From: Arthrobacter sp. OAP107
GTDB lineage: Bacteria > Actinomycetota > Actinomycetes > Actinomycetales > Micrococcaceae
Assembly (NCBI RefSeq): GCF_040546765.1
Contig: NZ_JBEPOK010000001.1
Coordinates: forward strand, 2,046,001 to 2,110,000
Direction: 5' to 3'
Length of the DNA: 64,000 bases
This document shows positions 8,578 to 16,599 of the stretch, one piece after another. Both the position numbers and the translations under genes were made by a program. Positions within the stretch are counted from its first letter, which is position 1, and each line of letters begins with the position of its first letter. The notes below the pieces were generated by a model. The model did not search any database. It had not been told where the DNA came from and was given only the letters and a program-made list of their open reading frames with translations.

Positions 8578-9816
8578 TCAGGCTGCGGTGGCCGGGCTGA
8601 GGGTGACGTTGTAGCCGAGGCTGTTGAGTTTGTTGATGGCGTTGGTGCGTGCTTTGACTGGGTCGAGCCGGGTGAAGTAGTCGGCGCCGGGATCTTTGTA
8701 GCATTCCCCGTCGGCAAGGAGGTGCCAGACCGCGGTGAGTATCGAGTGTTGGAGGGCAACGATGGCTATCATCGGGCTCCGCCGGAATTTGATGCGCTGG
8801 TATTTGGCGGCGAGATAGGTGTTCTTACTCCGCGAGACGGAGAGCGCCGCGGTGCCGAGAGCGGCTTTGAGGTATTTGTTGCCGGGCAGGATATGCGCTG
8901 ATTTGATCCGGCCTGCTGATTCGTTGGAACCAGGACAGACACCGGCCCAGGACGCGAGCCGGCCGGGTGTCTCGAATACGGTCATGTCGGCGCCGGTTTC
9001 GGCGATGATTACGTCTGCGACTTTGAGGGAGACTCCGGGGATGGTGGCCAGGAAATCCCTGGCTGCACGAAAGGGTGCCATCGCCTCCTCGATCCTGTCG
9101 GTGAGCGCATCGATGATACGGGTCTGGGCATCGATCTGGTCCAGGTGCAGTCTGGCCATGAACGCGTGGTGTTCCTTGAATCTGCCGGTGAGCGCATCAA
9201 CGAGGGCGGGGATCCTGGAGCGCAGGGTTCCTTTGGCCAGACCTGCGAGGACTTCCGGGTGCCGTTCACCCTGAATGAGGGCTTCGAGCATCGCCCGAGA
9301 CGAGACTCCGGTCAGGTCCGAGACCACGGAGGACAGTTTGATCCCGGAACCTTCAAGGAACTTCTCCAGGCGCTGGATCTCACGTGTCCGGTCGCGTGTT
9401 GCCGTGGACCGGGCCCGGGTGAGGTCACGCAGGTCGCGGATCGGTTCGGGCGGAATGAACGAGGCCCTCAGCAGTCCGTGCGCGGCGAGCTGGGCGAGCC
9501 ACGCAGCGTCGGAAACATCAGTTTTGCGTCCCGGGATGTTCCTTGCCGCCTTGGCGTTGACCAGCATCACCGGCAAGGTTTCTTCGAATAGGTAGAAGAA
9601 CGGCTTCCAGTAATCGCTGGTGGCTTCCATGACCACTGTGGTGACGTGCTCGCGTTCCAGAAAGTCCCGCAGTTCCAGGATCTGCCCGGACGTCGAGCCC
9701 CAGGTCGTGACAGTTGACGTGTATGTCCCGGCCCGCGCGCCAGGGACCCGCAGGCAGACCTTCGCATCGCGTTTGGAGATATCCATCCCGGCGGCCCGCT
9801 CGTGAACAATATCCAT
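8578..9816 (-). CDS. IS110-family DEDD transposase/recombinase
   Basis: A 412-residue recombinase. The N-terminal RuvC-like DEDD domain shows GMDISKRDAKVCLR (first Asp), VVMEATSDYW (Glu) and KTDVSDAAWLAQL (two Asp). After a coiled helical middle comes the Tnp20 domain, with IPGVSLKVADVIIAETG and CPGSNESAG, the region of the catalytic serine. The frame is open and motifs are intact, so it may be active. I chose ATG at 9816 because AGGAGG lies 7 bases upstream; the GTG at 9834 would precede that site. Such enzymes are guided by a bridge RNA encoded next to the gene. Confidence 0.93.
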   Translation of the reverse strand: MDIVHERAAGMDISKRDAKVCLRVPGARAGTYTSTVTTWGSTSGQILELRDFLEREHVTTVVMEATSDYWKPFFYLFEETLPVMLVNAKAARNIPGRKTDVSDAAWLAQLAAHGLLRASFIPPEPIRDLRDLTRARSTATRDRTREIQRLEKFLEGSGIKLSSVVSDLTGVSSRAMLEALIQGERHPEVLAGLAKGTLRSRIPALVDALTGRFKEHHAFMARLHLDQIDAQTRIIDALTDRIEEAMAPFRAARDFLATIPGVSLKVADVIIAETGADMTVFETPGRLASWAGVCPGSNESAGRIKSAHILPGNKYLKAALGTAALSVSRSKNTYLAAKYQRIKFRRSPMIAIVALQHSILTAVWHLLADGECYKDPGADYFTRLDPVKARTNAINKLNSLGYNVTLSPATAA

Positions 9817-9852
9817 GACAGTTCCTCCTGACACCTCGAACCTTGCGATCGT

Positions 9853-10009
9853 GGTGTCTGCCGCGGAGAGGACAGGGAATCAATTCAGGAATCTAATACT
9901 CGTGCTCTCTGGCAACAATCCACGGTTCCCGTGGAAGCCCTCCACGCCACGCTACTTGACGGGCTCACTAAGGCACCAAGTTAGCATCGGCGTCGCCGTG
10001 GCAGACACC
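9853..10009 (-). ncRNA. Candidate bridge RNA of the IS110 element
   Basis: In the 5' noncoding end, 9996-10009 and 9853-9866 form a 14-bp inverted repeat with one mismatch that would close a 157-nt RNA. Read on the minus strand, the interior holds in order: TAACT (9983-9979), matching the left target plus core; hairpins including ccacgggaaccgtgg (9934-9920); TGCCAG (9914-9909), complementary to core plus right target CTGGCA; GTATTAG (9899-9893), identical to the element's right end next to the core; and ctga (9889-9886), complementary to the start of the left end. That is the target-loop-then-donor-loop order of IS621 bridge RNA. The exact ends are unknown. Confidence 0.6.
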
Positions 10010-10053
10010 TCAATAATCCCCGCTGACACCGACCACGGCCATGCACGCGACTG

Positions 10054-10063
10054 AGTTATGCGA
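10054..10063. repeat. Remaining right arm of the split REP-like palindrome
   Basis: AGttatgcga next to the IS110 left end supplies the tail missing from the palindrome at 8504-8557. The bases taact (complement strand) align with taact in the opposite arm. From 10056 to 10124 I see no gene. Confidence 0.5.
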
Positions 10064-10124
10064 ACTTTCTATCCCCACGGCGCGACAGCGGCTCTGGACC
10101 GCTACTTGGGTGGGGCGCCGGCGG

Positions 10125-12137
10125 TCATTCAAGGCCGCGGCGCTTGAGGAGCGGCTCCAGGGTGGCGTCCCGTCCGCGGAGGGTGCGGAACGACTCGAGC
10201 GGGTCCCGGCTGTTGCCGCGGGAGAGCAGTTCGGCGCGGAACCGGTCGCCGTTGGCCCGGCTGAGCCCGCCGTTCTCGGTGAACCAGTCCACGGTCTCGG
10301 CGTCCAGCACCTCACTCCAGATGTAGGAGTAGTAGCCCGCAGCGTAGCCGTCGCCCGCAAAGATGTGCTGGAAATAGCCCGTCCGGTACCGCGGCGGAAT
10401 CAACGGATGGGCCACCCCCGCGGCAGCCAGGGCCTTCGCCTCGAATTCGAGGGCGTCCTCCGGAACGCCGCCGGCCTCCAGAACGTGCCAGGCCAGGTCC
10501 AGCAGCGCCGCGCCGAGGTACTCCGTCGTGGCGAACCCCTCGCCCCACAGACGGGACTCGTTGAGCCGGTCGACGACGTCCTGGGCCAGTGGCTCGCCCG
10601 TGGCGTGGTGGCGGGCGTAGTTGGCCAGCACTTCCGGCCACATGATCCACATCTCGTTGACCTGGGACGGGTACTCCACGAAGTCCCGCGGCACCGACGT
10701 GCCCGAGAAACGGGGGTACGTGACGCTGGAAAACAGCCCGTGCAGGGCATGCCCGAACTCGTGGAATGCGGTCCGTACCTCGTCGAGCGTGAGCAGCGTA
10801 GGCTCACCGGCCGGCGGCTTGGAGATGTTCAGGTTGTTGATCACCACAGGCCTGGTGCCGAGCAGCGTCGACTGGTCCACCAACGAATTCATCCACGCGC
10901 CGCCCCGCTTGGTTTCGCGGGTGTAGTAGTCACCCAGGAACAGGCCAAGCTCTGTTCCGTCCGCGTCCCGGACCTCCCAGATCCGGACGTCCTCGTGGTA
11001 GCCAGCGAGGTCCGTGCGCCCGTGGAAGGTGATGCCGAAGAGCGAGGTAGCGGCGAAGAAAACGCCGTCCGTCAGCACGCTGTCCAGCTCGAAGTACGGC
11101 CTGAGGGCCTGCTCGTCCACGGTGTACCGTTCGCGCCGCACTTTGGCGGAATAATAGGCCCAGTCCCAGGCCTCGAGCGGGTGGCCGGCGCTCTCGGCCA
11201 GGGCGGCAGCCTCGCCGTCGGCGTTCCTTACGGCAGCGGGCGCGAGCCGGTTCAGCATGGTCCGTACGGCGCCGAAGTCGGGGGCCGTCTGCCGGTCCAC
11301 CACCAGTTCGGCGTAGTTGGCGAAACCCAGCAGGGCGCCCTTTTCGGCGCGGAGCCGGACCATGGATTTCACGAGGTCCAGGACGTCGAGGTCACCGCCG
11401 GAGCTGCCTCGGGCAATGGACGCCTCGAAGAGCCGCCGCCGCACGTCCCGGTTGTCCAATGATGCCAGGGCGGGCTGGTTGCTCGGCTGGATGAGCGTCA
11501 GGAGGAACTTGCCGTCATGTCCGGCAACGCGGGCTGCCTCCGCGGCGCTGGCGATCTCGTCTGCGGGGAGGCCCGCGAGGTCCTCGGCGCTGTCCAGCAG
11601 CAGGGCGGCGGACTTCATGGCTTCCTTGACCCGCTGCCCGAATTCCGTGCCCAGCCGGGACAGCTCGGCGTTCAGCGAACGGAGCCGGTCCTGGCCGGCG
11701 TCGTCCAATTGAATGCCCGACTGGCGGAACTCCTTGAGGTACTCCTCGACCAGCCGTGCCGATTCGGCGTCCAGGCCCGCGGTGTCCACGGCGGCGAAGC
11801 GCTCGTAGAGCGCCCGGTTGAGGTAGACAGCGTCCTGGTGGGCGGCGAAGCGGGGCGACAGGTCGGTCTCCAGTTTCCTGATCGCCTCGGAGGCGTGGGC
11901 CGAAACCAGGGTGAAGAACGAAGCCGCGGCGCGGTCCAGCAGCCGGCCGGACCGTTCCATGGCCAGTGCTGTGTTCTCGAACGTGGCGGGCTCGGGATTG
12001 TCCACGATGGCCTGGATCTCGGCCAGGTGTTCGGCGAGCCCGGCGTCAACCGCCTCGGCATAGTGGGCGTCGTCGATGCCGGCAAACGGCGGCAGACCGA
12101 AGGGGAGCGTGCTGGGGGACAGGAGGGGATTGGTCAT
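10125..12137 (-). CDS. dcp: M3-family oligopeptidase (thimet oligopeptidase / Dcp type)
   Basis: A 670-residue cytoplasmic zinc metallopeptidase that cleaves short peptides. The zinc site HEFGH sits in AFHEFGHALHGLF at about residues 457-461, with a downstream Glu (EYPSQVNEMW) as the usual third ligand region. Length and domain order match the M3A group of oligopeptidase A, Dcp and thimet peptidases; which specificity applies is not clear. The ATG at 12137 is preceded by AAAGGG with 8 bases between. The gene is separated by about 150 bp from gatD, and its end lies about 70 bp from the IS110 left end. Confidence 0.93.
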   Translation of the reverse strand: MTNPLLSPSTLPFGLPPFAGIDDAHYAEAVDAGLAEHLAEIQAIVDNPEPATFENTALAMERSGRLLDRAAASFFTLVSAHASEAIRKLETDLSPRFAAHQDAVYLNRALYERFAAVDTAGLDAESARLVEEYLKEFRQSGIQLDDAGQDRLRSLNAELSRLGTEFGQRVKEAMKSAALLLDSAEDLAGLPADEIASAAEAARVAGHDGKFLLTLIQPSNQPALASLDNRDVRRRLFEASIARGSSGGDLDVLDLVKSMVRLRAEKGALLGFANYAELVVDRQTAPDFGAVRTMLNRLAPAAVRNADGEAAALAESAGHPLEAWDWAYYSAKVRRERYTVDEQALRPYFELDSVLTDGVFFAATSLFGITFHGRTDLAGYHEDVRIWEVRDADGTELGLFLGDYYTRETKRGGAWMNSLVDQSTLLGTRPVVINNLNISKPPAGEPTLLTLDEVRTAFHEFGHALHGLFSSVTYPRFSGTSVPRDFVEYPSQVNEMWIMWPEVLANYARHHATGEPLAQDVVDRLNESRLWGEGFATTEYLGAALLDLAWHVLEAGGVPEDALEFEAKALAAAGVAHPLIPPRYRTGYFQHIFAGDGYAAGYYSYIWSEVLDAETVDWFTENGGLSRANGDRFRAELLSRGNSRDPLESFRTLRGRDATLEPLLKRRGLE

Positions 12138-12288
12138 GAAACAACCCTTTCATGCAGGTCCCCGGTTCACAACGTTTTTAGCGACCTGCAGAGCATGCCC
12201 GGCCACAATCCGGCACGCCATCCGGAAGCAATGCACCTCCAACGCTGACGGCTCCAACCGCCGGAGCCCACGAGTTGCTGGTGACTCC

Positions 12289-13041
12289 CTAGCGCGGCCT
12301 GCGGGCCGCGTGCTCGCGGGCCAGGACGGCGAAGCGGTCGTCCGGTTGGCCGGGCGTGAAGGTTCCGTACTTGCGTTCGACGGCGGTCCGGATCAGGAAG
12401 TCGGCGATGGCCGGGTTCTTGGGCAGCAGGGAACCGTGCAGGTAGCTGGCCACGATGTTGCGGTACCGGGCACCCTCCTGGCCGTCGCTGCTGTTGTTGC
12501 CCGTGCCCTTCGCCACCGTCCCGAGAGGTTCGACGCCGGGGCCCAGGGTGGTCTGGCCGCTGTGGTTTTCGTAGCCGAGCACCTCGCCGAACTCGGCGGT
12601 GGTGACCTTCACGTTGCCGATGAGCCGCTCATCCGTGCCGTGGGTCTCAATGTCCAGGACCCCGATGCCGGGAATGACCGGGCCGGACCGGGTCTTGAAG
12701 AAGCGGCCGAACAGCTGGTAGAGCCCGCAGATGAGGAGCATCGGCGTGCCGTCCTCGGCCATCCCCTTGAGGAGGCCGGCCCGGGACTGGAGGTCGTCCT
12801 GGATGACGAGCTGGCCGCTGTCCTGCCCGCCGCCACCGAGGATAATGTCCACACCCTCGGGGAACTCGTCGCCCACGTTGTACTCGAGCAGTTCCGGCGT
12901 GTAACCGTGCCACTTGAGGCGCTGCTGCAGCACCAGGGCATTGCCCCAGTCACCGTAGATGTTCATCTCCCTCGGGTACAACTGCAGGACCCGGATGGTT
13001 CCCTTTGATGCGGTGGTGCCGGGCGCTGAATCGGGGGTCAA
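12289..13041 (-). CDS. gatD: Lipid II isoglutaminyl synthase, glutaminase subunit GatD
   Basis: A 250-residue class I glutamine amidotransferase of the CobB/CobQ-like type. The nucleophile Cys is in LLICGLYQLFG and the catalytic His in ASYLHGSLLPKNP. It supplies ammonia to MurT, which amidates the second stem residue (D-Glu to D-iGln) of lipid II at the membrane; this amidation is needed for efficient cross-linking. The gene overlaps the end of murT by 4 bp (ATGA), as usual for this obligate pair. Confidence 0.95.
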   Translation of the reverse strand: MTPDSAPGTTASKGTIRVLQLYPREMNIYGDWGNALVLQQRLKWHGYTPELLEYNVGDEFPEGVDIILGGGGQDSGQLVIQDDLQSRAGLLKGMAEDGTPMLLICGLYQLFGRFFKTRSGPVIPGIGVLDIETHGTDERLIGNVKVTTAEFGEVLGYENHSGQTTLGPGVEPLGTVAKGTGNNSSDGQEGARYRNIVASYLHGSLLPKNPAIADFLIRTAVERKYGTFTPGQPDDRFAVLAREHAARRPR

Positions 13042-14327
13042 GAGACCACCTCCACTGTGGTGATTTTGGACAGCTCACGGCGGATGGCGAGCATCGCGGT
13101 GTAGGTGCAGAAGACCCGCTTCGGCTTGCCTTTGCCCTTGCGGATGAAGTCGGCCAGGGCGGCCGGGATGTCGGTGTCCACCGCGCCGATCTGCACTTCG
13201 TCGTACTGCAGGCGAAGGGCCATGTCGTATGCGCGGGAGCCGGTGACCTGGTCCACGCCCTCGGCGCGCAGCGAGTCGAAATCGACATCCCACAGCCAGG
13301 ACATGTCGCGGCCGTCGGCGTAGTTGTCGTTGATGGCGATCATGGTGGCGTAGCCGCCCGAGGGGAACGATTTCAGGCCCAGCCGGAAACCGCTGGGGTT
13401 CTTGACCAGGACCAGATCCAGCGGGAGCCCGTCCACGGTGAGGCTTTCGCCGCGTCCGAATGCCGGGGCCACCTCTGAAAGCGCCTTTAGCAGGGTGCCG
13501 TGGTCCGCCGTGGCGGCCCCGCTGCCGCAGATGCTGCGGGCAAGGGCCAGCGCAGCGGCGGCGTTAAAGATGTTGTACACGCCACGGAGTTTCATCCCGG
13601 TGGTGACCGTGCCGCCGTCGTACTCAAAATCGGCGTCATAGGCGCCCACCCGGCGGAGCACGACGTCGGCCTGGGGCCGTTCCGGCACTGCGGGTACCGG
13701 GCTGCCGGGCCCGGCGCGGAGTTCGTCGTCGCTGGGGAAGGTGCCCAGCAGGGAGTCGTCCAGGCCAAAGTAGAGGACCTCGGGGCCCTGCAGCGTATCG
13801 GCGATGCGGGCCACCCGCGGGTCCTCACGGTTCAGCACGACGGTCCCGGTGGTCTTGGAGGCGATGTGCTGGAGGAGCTGGGCGGTCTTGTCGATCTCAC
13901 CGAAACGGTCCAGCTGGTCGCGGAGGACATTCAGCAGCAGGCTGTAGCGCGGCGGGACCCGGTTGACGAAGTGCACGGCGTGGGCCTCATCCAGCTCCAG
14001 CACGGCGATATCAGCGTCGAGCCGTCCCCTCCAGTCGACGTCGCCGAGCAGGGCGGCCGCCACGCCCCGGGTGAAGTTGCTCCCGGTACGGTTGGTGAAC
14101 ACCTTCAGGCCCTGGCTTTCCAGCAGTTCCACCACCATCTTGGTGGTAGTGGTCTTGCCGTTGGTGCCGCTGACCACGGCCACGCCGTGGGGGAGAGTGG
14201 ACAGGGTCCGCTGCATGAAGCCGGGGTCGATTTTTTCGACCACCAGGCCGGGAAATGCAGAGCCTCCGCCCCTGAGCCGGGAAACCCGGCGGACGAACTT
14301 GCCGAGCGGAACGCTAAGGGAAAACAT
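13038..14327 (-). CDS. murT: Lipid II isoglutaminyl synthase, Mur-ligase subunit MurT
   Basis: A 429-residue Mur ligase-like ATPase. The P-loop SGTNGKTTTTK is near residue 54, with LDEAHAVHF and NVLRDQLDRFGE downstream, and the C-terminal DUF1727 domain contains DMSWLWDVDF with the Asp of the GatD/MurT triad. I see only two cysteines and no CxxC pairs, so the zinc ribbon found in staphylococcal and pneumococcal MurT appears to be missing. The start is ATG at 14327: a -10-like TATATT lies 7 bases upstream, suggesting a leaderless transcript. The open frame runs further 5', but that part is antisense to pdxT. Confidence 0.95.
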   Translation of the reverse strand: MFSLSVPLGKFVRRVSRLRGGGSAFPGLVVEKIDPGFMQRTLSTLPHGVAVVSGTNGKTTTTKMVVELLESQGLKVFTNRTGSNFTRGVAAALLGDVDWRGRLDADIAVLELDEAHAVHFVNRVPPRYSLLLNVLRDQLDRFGEIDKTAQLLQHIASKTTGTVVLNREDPRVARIADTLQGPEVLYFGLDDSLLGTFPSDDELRAGPGSPVPAVPERPQADVVLRRVGAYDADFEYDGGTVTTGMKLRGVYNIFNAAAALALARSICGSGAATADHGTLLKALSEVAPAFGRGESLTVDGLPLDLVLVKNPSGFRLGLKSFPSGGYATMIAINDNYADGRDMSWLWDVDFDSLRAEGVDQVTGSRAYDMALRLQYDEVQIGAVDTDIPAALADFIRKGKGKPKRVFCTYTAMLAIRRELSKITTVEVVS

Positions 14328-14334
14328 GCTCTGT

Positions 14335-14340
14335 AATATA
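14335..14340 (-). promoter_or_regulatory. -10 element of a leaderless murT promoter
   Basis: TATATT on the minus strand ends 7 bases before the murT ATG, so transcription should start at or next to the start codon. No clear -35 box and no Shine-Dalgarno is seen. Confidence 0.5.
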
Positions 14341-14405
14341 TCCCAGCAGCGGCATGCAATGTGGCGGCCCCCGGCGGCGGAGACGTCGGTTTGTGCCCGG
14401 GACAC

Positions 14406-14411
14406 TATGCT
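14406..14411 (+). promoter_or_regulatory. -10 element of a leaderless pdxT promoter
   Basis: TATGCT is followed by gtttag and then the pdxT ATG, the spacing of a leaderless actinobacterial promoter. It diverges from the murT promoter within a 90-bp gap. Confidence 0.5.
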
Positions 14412-14417
14412 GTTTAG

Positions 14418-15149
14418 ATGACCAATTCCCTTTCCAGCGCCCTTCCGCGCCCGGCCGGCGTGGCCGAAAAGCCCGGGTCCGGCCTGCGCATCGGCGTTCT
14501 GGCGCTCCAGGGCGACTTCCGTGAGCACCTCCGGGCGGTCGAGACCGCCGGCGCCGCCGGCGTGGGCGTCCGCCGCCCGGCCGAGCTCGAAGGGCTCGAC
14601 GGGCTCATCATCCCCGGCGGCGAATCGACGGCCATCGACAAGCTGGCCCGCGCCTTCGATCTTGCGGAACCGCTGCGGCAGCGGATCGCCGACGGCCTCC
14701 CGGTATACGGTTCCTGCGCGGGCATGATCCTGCTGGCGGACGACATCGCCGACCCCGCGGCAGACCTCGCAGGAAACCCCCAGCAGACGTTCGGCGGCCT
14801 GGACATCACGGTGCGCCGCAACGCCTTCGGCCGGCAGCGCGAGTCCTTCGAGACCGACCTCGACTTCAAGGGCCTGGAGTTCAGCGCCACAGAGCAGGGC
14901 GTGGCTCCGGTTCACGCGGTGTTCATCCGCGGCCCCTGGGTGGAGCGCGTCGGCCCCGGCGTTGAGGTCCTGGCGCAGGTGGAGCCGGCCGACCAGGAAC
15001 ATGCCTCCCACGCGGCCGATCTGCAGGGGACAGCTAGAATTGTTGCAGTGCGTTCAGGCCAGCTGCTGGCCACCTCCTTCCATCCGGAAGTGACAGGCGA
15101 GAAGCGCGTGCATGAACTTTTTATCCGCATGATCAGAGGAGAAGCGTAA
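14418..15149 (+). CDS. pdxT: Pyridoxal 5'-phosphate synthase glutaminase subunit PdxT
   Basis: A class I amidotransferase that releases ammonia from glutamine for PdxS. The 243-residue protein shows IGVLALQGDFREH, the GGES motif near residue 70, the nucleophile in GSCAGM (about C100), and the His/Glu pair in TSFHPEVTGE near the C terminus. The first 20 or so residues (LSSALPRPAGVAEKPGSG) are an extension before the usual N terminus. The ATG at 14418 fits the leaderless promoter. yebC follows after 3 bp, so pdxT, yebC and probably the ruv genes are co-transcribed. Confidence 0.96.
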   Translation: MTNSLSSALPRPAGVAEKPGSGLRIGVLALQGDFREHLRAVETAGAAGVGVRRPAELEGLDGLIIPGGESTAIDKLARAFDLAEPLRQRIADGLPVYGSCAGMILLADDIADPAADLAGNPQQTFGGLDITVRRNAFGRQRESFETDLDFKGLEFSATEQGVAPVHAVFIRGPWVERVGPGVEVLAQVEPADQEHASHAADLQGTARIVAVRSGQLLATSFHPEVTGEKRVHELFIRMIRGEA

Positions 15150-15152
15150 AGC

Positions 15153-15908
15153 ATGTCAGGCCACTCCAAATGGGCAACGACCAAGCACAAGAAGGCCATC
15201 ATTGATAGCCGCCGGGCAAAGTCGTTCGCCAAGCTGATCAAGAACATCGAAGTTGCGGCCCGGATGGGCGGCCCGGACCTGGCGGGCAACCCCGGACTCG
15301 AACTGGCCGTCACCAAGGCCAAGAAGACCTCGGTGCCGAACGACAACATTGACCGCGCCATCAAGCGCGGCGCCGGGCTCACCGGCGAGGTCGTGGACTA
15401 CACGGAGATCATGTACGAATGCCGCGGCCCGCAGGGTTCGGCGCTGCTGATCGAGTGCCTTACCGACAACAAGAACCGCGCGGCATCAGAGGTCCGGCTG
15501 GCCATCTCCCGCAACGGCGGCACCATCGCCGACCCCGGCTCGGTCAGCTACCTGTTCACCCGCAAGGGCGTTGTCACCCTGCCCAAGAACGACCTCACCG
15601 AGGATGACGTCCTGATGGCCGTGCTGGACGCCGGCGCCGAGGAAGTCAAGGACAACGGGGACAACTTCGAGATCCACTCGGACCCGAAGGACCTGCAGGC
15701 CGTCCGCGATGCGCTCAAGGAAGCCGGCATCGACTACGACACCGACGAGGCCGAGTTCGTGCCCTCCATGGAGGTGCCGCTGGACCTTGACGCCGCCAAG
15801 AAGTTCATGAAGCTCGTTGACGCCCTCGAGGACCTCGACGACGTCCAGAACGTTTACAGCAACGCTGACCTCAGCGACGAAGTTCAGGCAGCCCTGGAAG
15901 CCGAGTGA
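15153..15908 (+). CDS. yebC: YebC/PmpR-family transcription/translation factor
   Basis: A 251-residue protein starting MSGHSKWATTKHKKA, the family signature, with the acidic C-terminal domain typical of YebC. Members have been described as DNA-binding regulators (PmpR), and recent work links the family to helping ribosomes past polyproline stretches; the role here is not settled. It is placed between pdxT and ruvC as in most actinobacteria, 3 bp after pdxT. Confidence 0.95.
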   Translation: MSGHSKWATTKHKKAIIDSRRAKSFAKLIKNIEVAARMGGPDLAGNPGLELAVTKAKKTSVPNDNIDRAIKRGAGLTGEVVDYTEIMYECRGPQGSALLIECLTDNKNRAASEVRLAISRNGGTIADPGSVSYLFTRKGVVTLPKNDLTEDDVLMAVLDAGAEEVKDNGDNFEIHSDPKDLQAVRDALKEAGIDYDTDEAEFVPSMEVPLDLDAAKKFMKLVDALEDLDDVQNVYSNADLSDEVQAALEAE

Positions 15909-15939
15909 TTTTCCGCGCGGCCGACCGGGGCGTTTGCAC

Positions 15940-16518
15940 GTGACGCTGCGCGTACTGGGCATCGACCCCGGGCTGACCCGCTGTGGCATCGGCGTGGTGG
16001 ACGTCGAAAAGAACCGCCGCGCCACCATGGTGGCCGTCGGCGTGGTGGGAACGTCCCCCGAGGAAACGCTCGACCAGCGGCTGCTGGTGATCGCCCTCGC
16101 CATCGACGACTGGCTCGACCGCTACGAGCCGCACGTGCTGGCGGTGGAACGGGTTTTCTCGCAGCTCAACGTCAGCACGGTCATGGGCGTGGCCCAGGCC
16201 TCCGGCGTCGTCATCGCTGCCGCGGCCCGGCGCGGCATCCCCGTGGCCTTGCACACGCCGTCGGAGGTCAAGGCCGCGGTGACCGGGAGCGGATCCTCCA
16301 ACAAGGAGGCCGTCACCAAGCTGGTCACCAAGATTCTGCGGCTCGATGCGCCGCCGCGTCCGGCGGACGCGGCGGACGCCCTGGCCCTCGCCATCACGCA
16401 CGCCTGGCGCGCGGGCAGCGGCGCATCCGTCGCCACCACCGGTCCGGGCAGCCAGTCCCTGACCCCTGCCCAGCGCGCCTGGGCCGAGGCCGAGGCGAAA
16501 GCGCGCCGTGCGCGCTGA
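15940..16518 (+). CDS. ruvC: Holliday junction resolvase RuvC
   Basis: A 192-residue endonuclease that cuts Holliday junctions after RuvAB branch migration. The N-terminal catalytic Asp lies in LRVLGIDPGLTRCG; the other acidic residues are in the AVERVF segment and the C-terminal PADAADALALAITH motif. I chose GTG at 15940, which gives the usual N terminus; an in-frame TTG lies two codons upstream. There is a short basic tail after the catalytic core. Confidence 0.95.
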   Translation: MTLRVLGIDPGLTRCGIGVVDVEKNRRATMVAVGVVGTSPEETLDQRLLVIALAIDDWLDRYEPHVLAVERVFSQLNVSTVMGVAQASGVVIAAAARRGIPVALHTPSEVKAAVTGSGSSNKEAVTKLVTKILRLDAPPRPADAADALALAITHAWRAGSGASVATTGPGSQSLTPAQRAWAEAEAKARRAR

Positions 16519-16599
16519 ATGTCGCCGGCCCTTGCTAGGGTATTCGTAGATATGTTCGGATAGTCGGTTTTTGCCGGCGCAAGTTCAGGAGCCCCGGCC

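Larger units (their letters stand above)
8558..10055 (-). mobile_element. IS110-family insertion sequence
   Basis: A 1498-bp element (including one core dinucleotide) with a DEDD-type transposase on the minus strand and a 240-bp noncoding left end. The boundaries are inferred from the split palindrome: the core CT (minus strand) is found at 8556-8557 and again at 10054-10055. The flanks rejoin to a continuous palindrome arm reading gcataaCTggcatttg. There are no terminal inverted repeats and no longer target duplication, as is usual for IS110. Insertion into REP-like palindromes is known for the family (IS621). The bounds could be off by a few bases. Confidence 0.75.

Noticed and set aside
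9817..9834. GTG at 9834 as transposase start
   Set aside because: The AGGAGG ribosome binding site lies between it and the ATG at 9816, so the ATG is the better start.
9920..9934. Hairpin ccacggttcccgtgg as a stand-alone terminator for the IS transposase
   Set aside because: It lies upstream of the transposase on its own strand, has no T-run, and fits better as a stem within the candidate bridge RNA.
10041..11462. Plus-strand frame of 473 codons opposite the M3 peptidase
   Set aside because: The minus strand encodes a full M3 peptidase with an intact HEFGH site; the plus frame has no domain and is a codon shadow.
14328..15011. N-terminal extension of the murT frame
   Set aside because: The 228 extra codons are antisense to pdxT and resemble no Mur ligase sequence; the family N terminus starts at the ATG at 14327.
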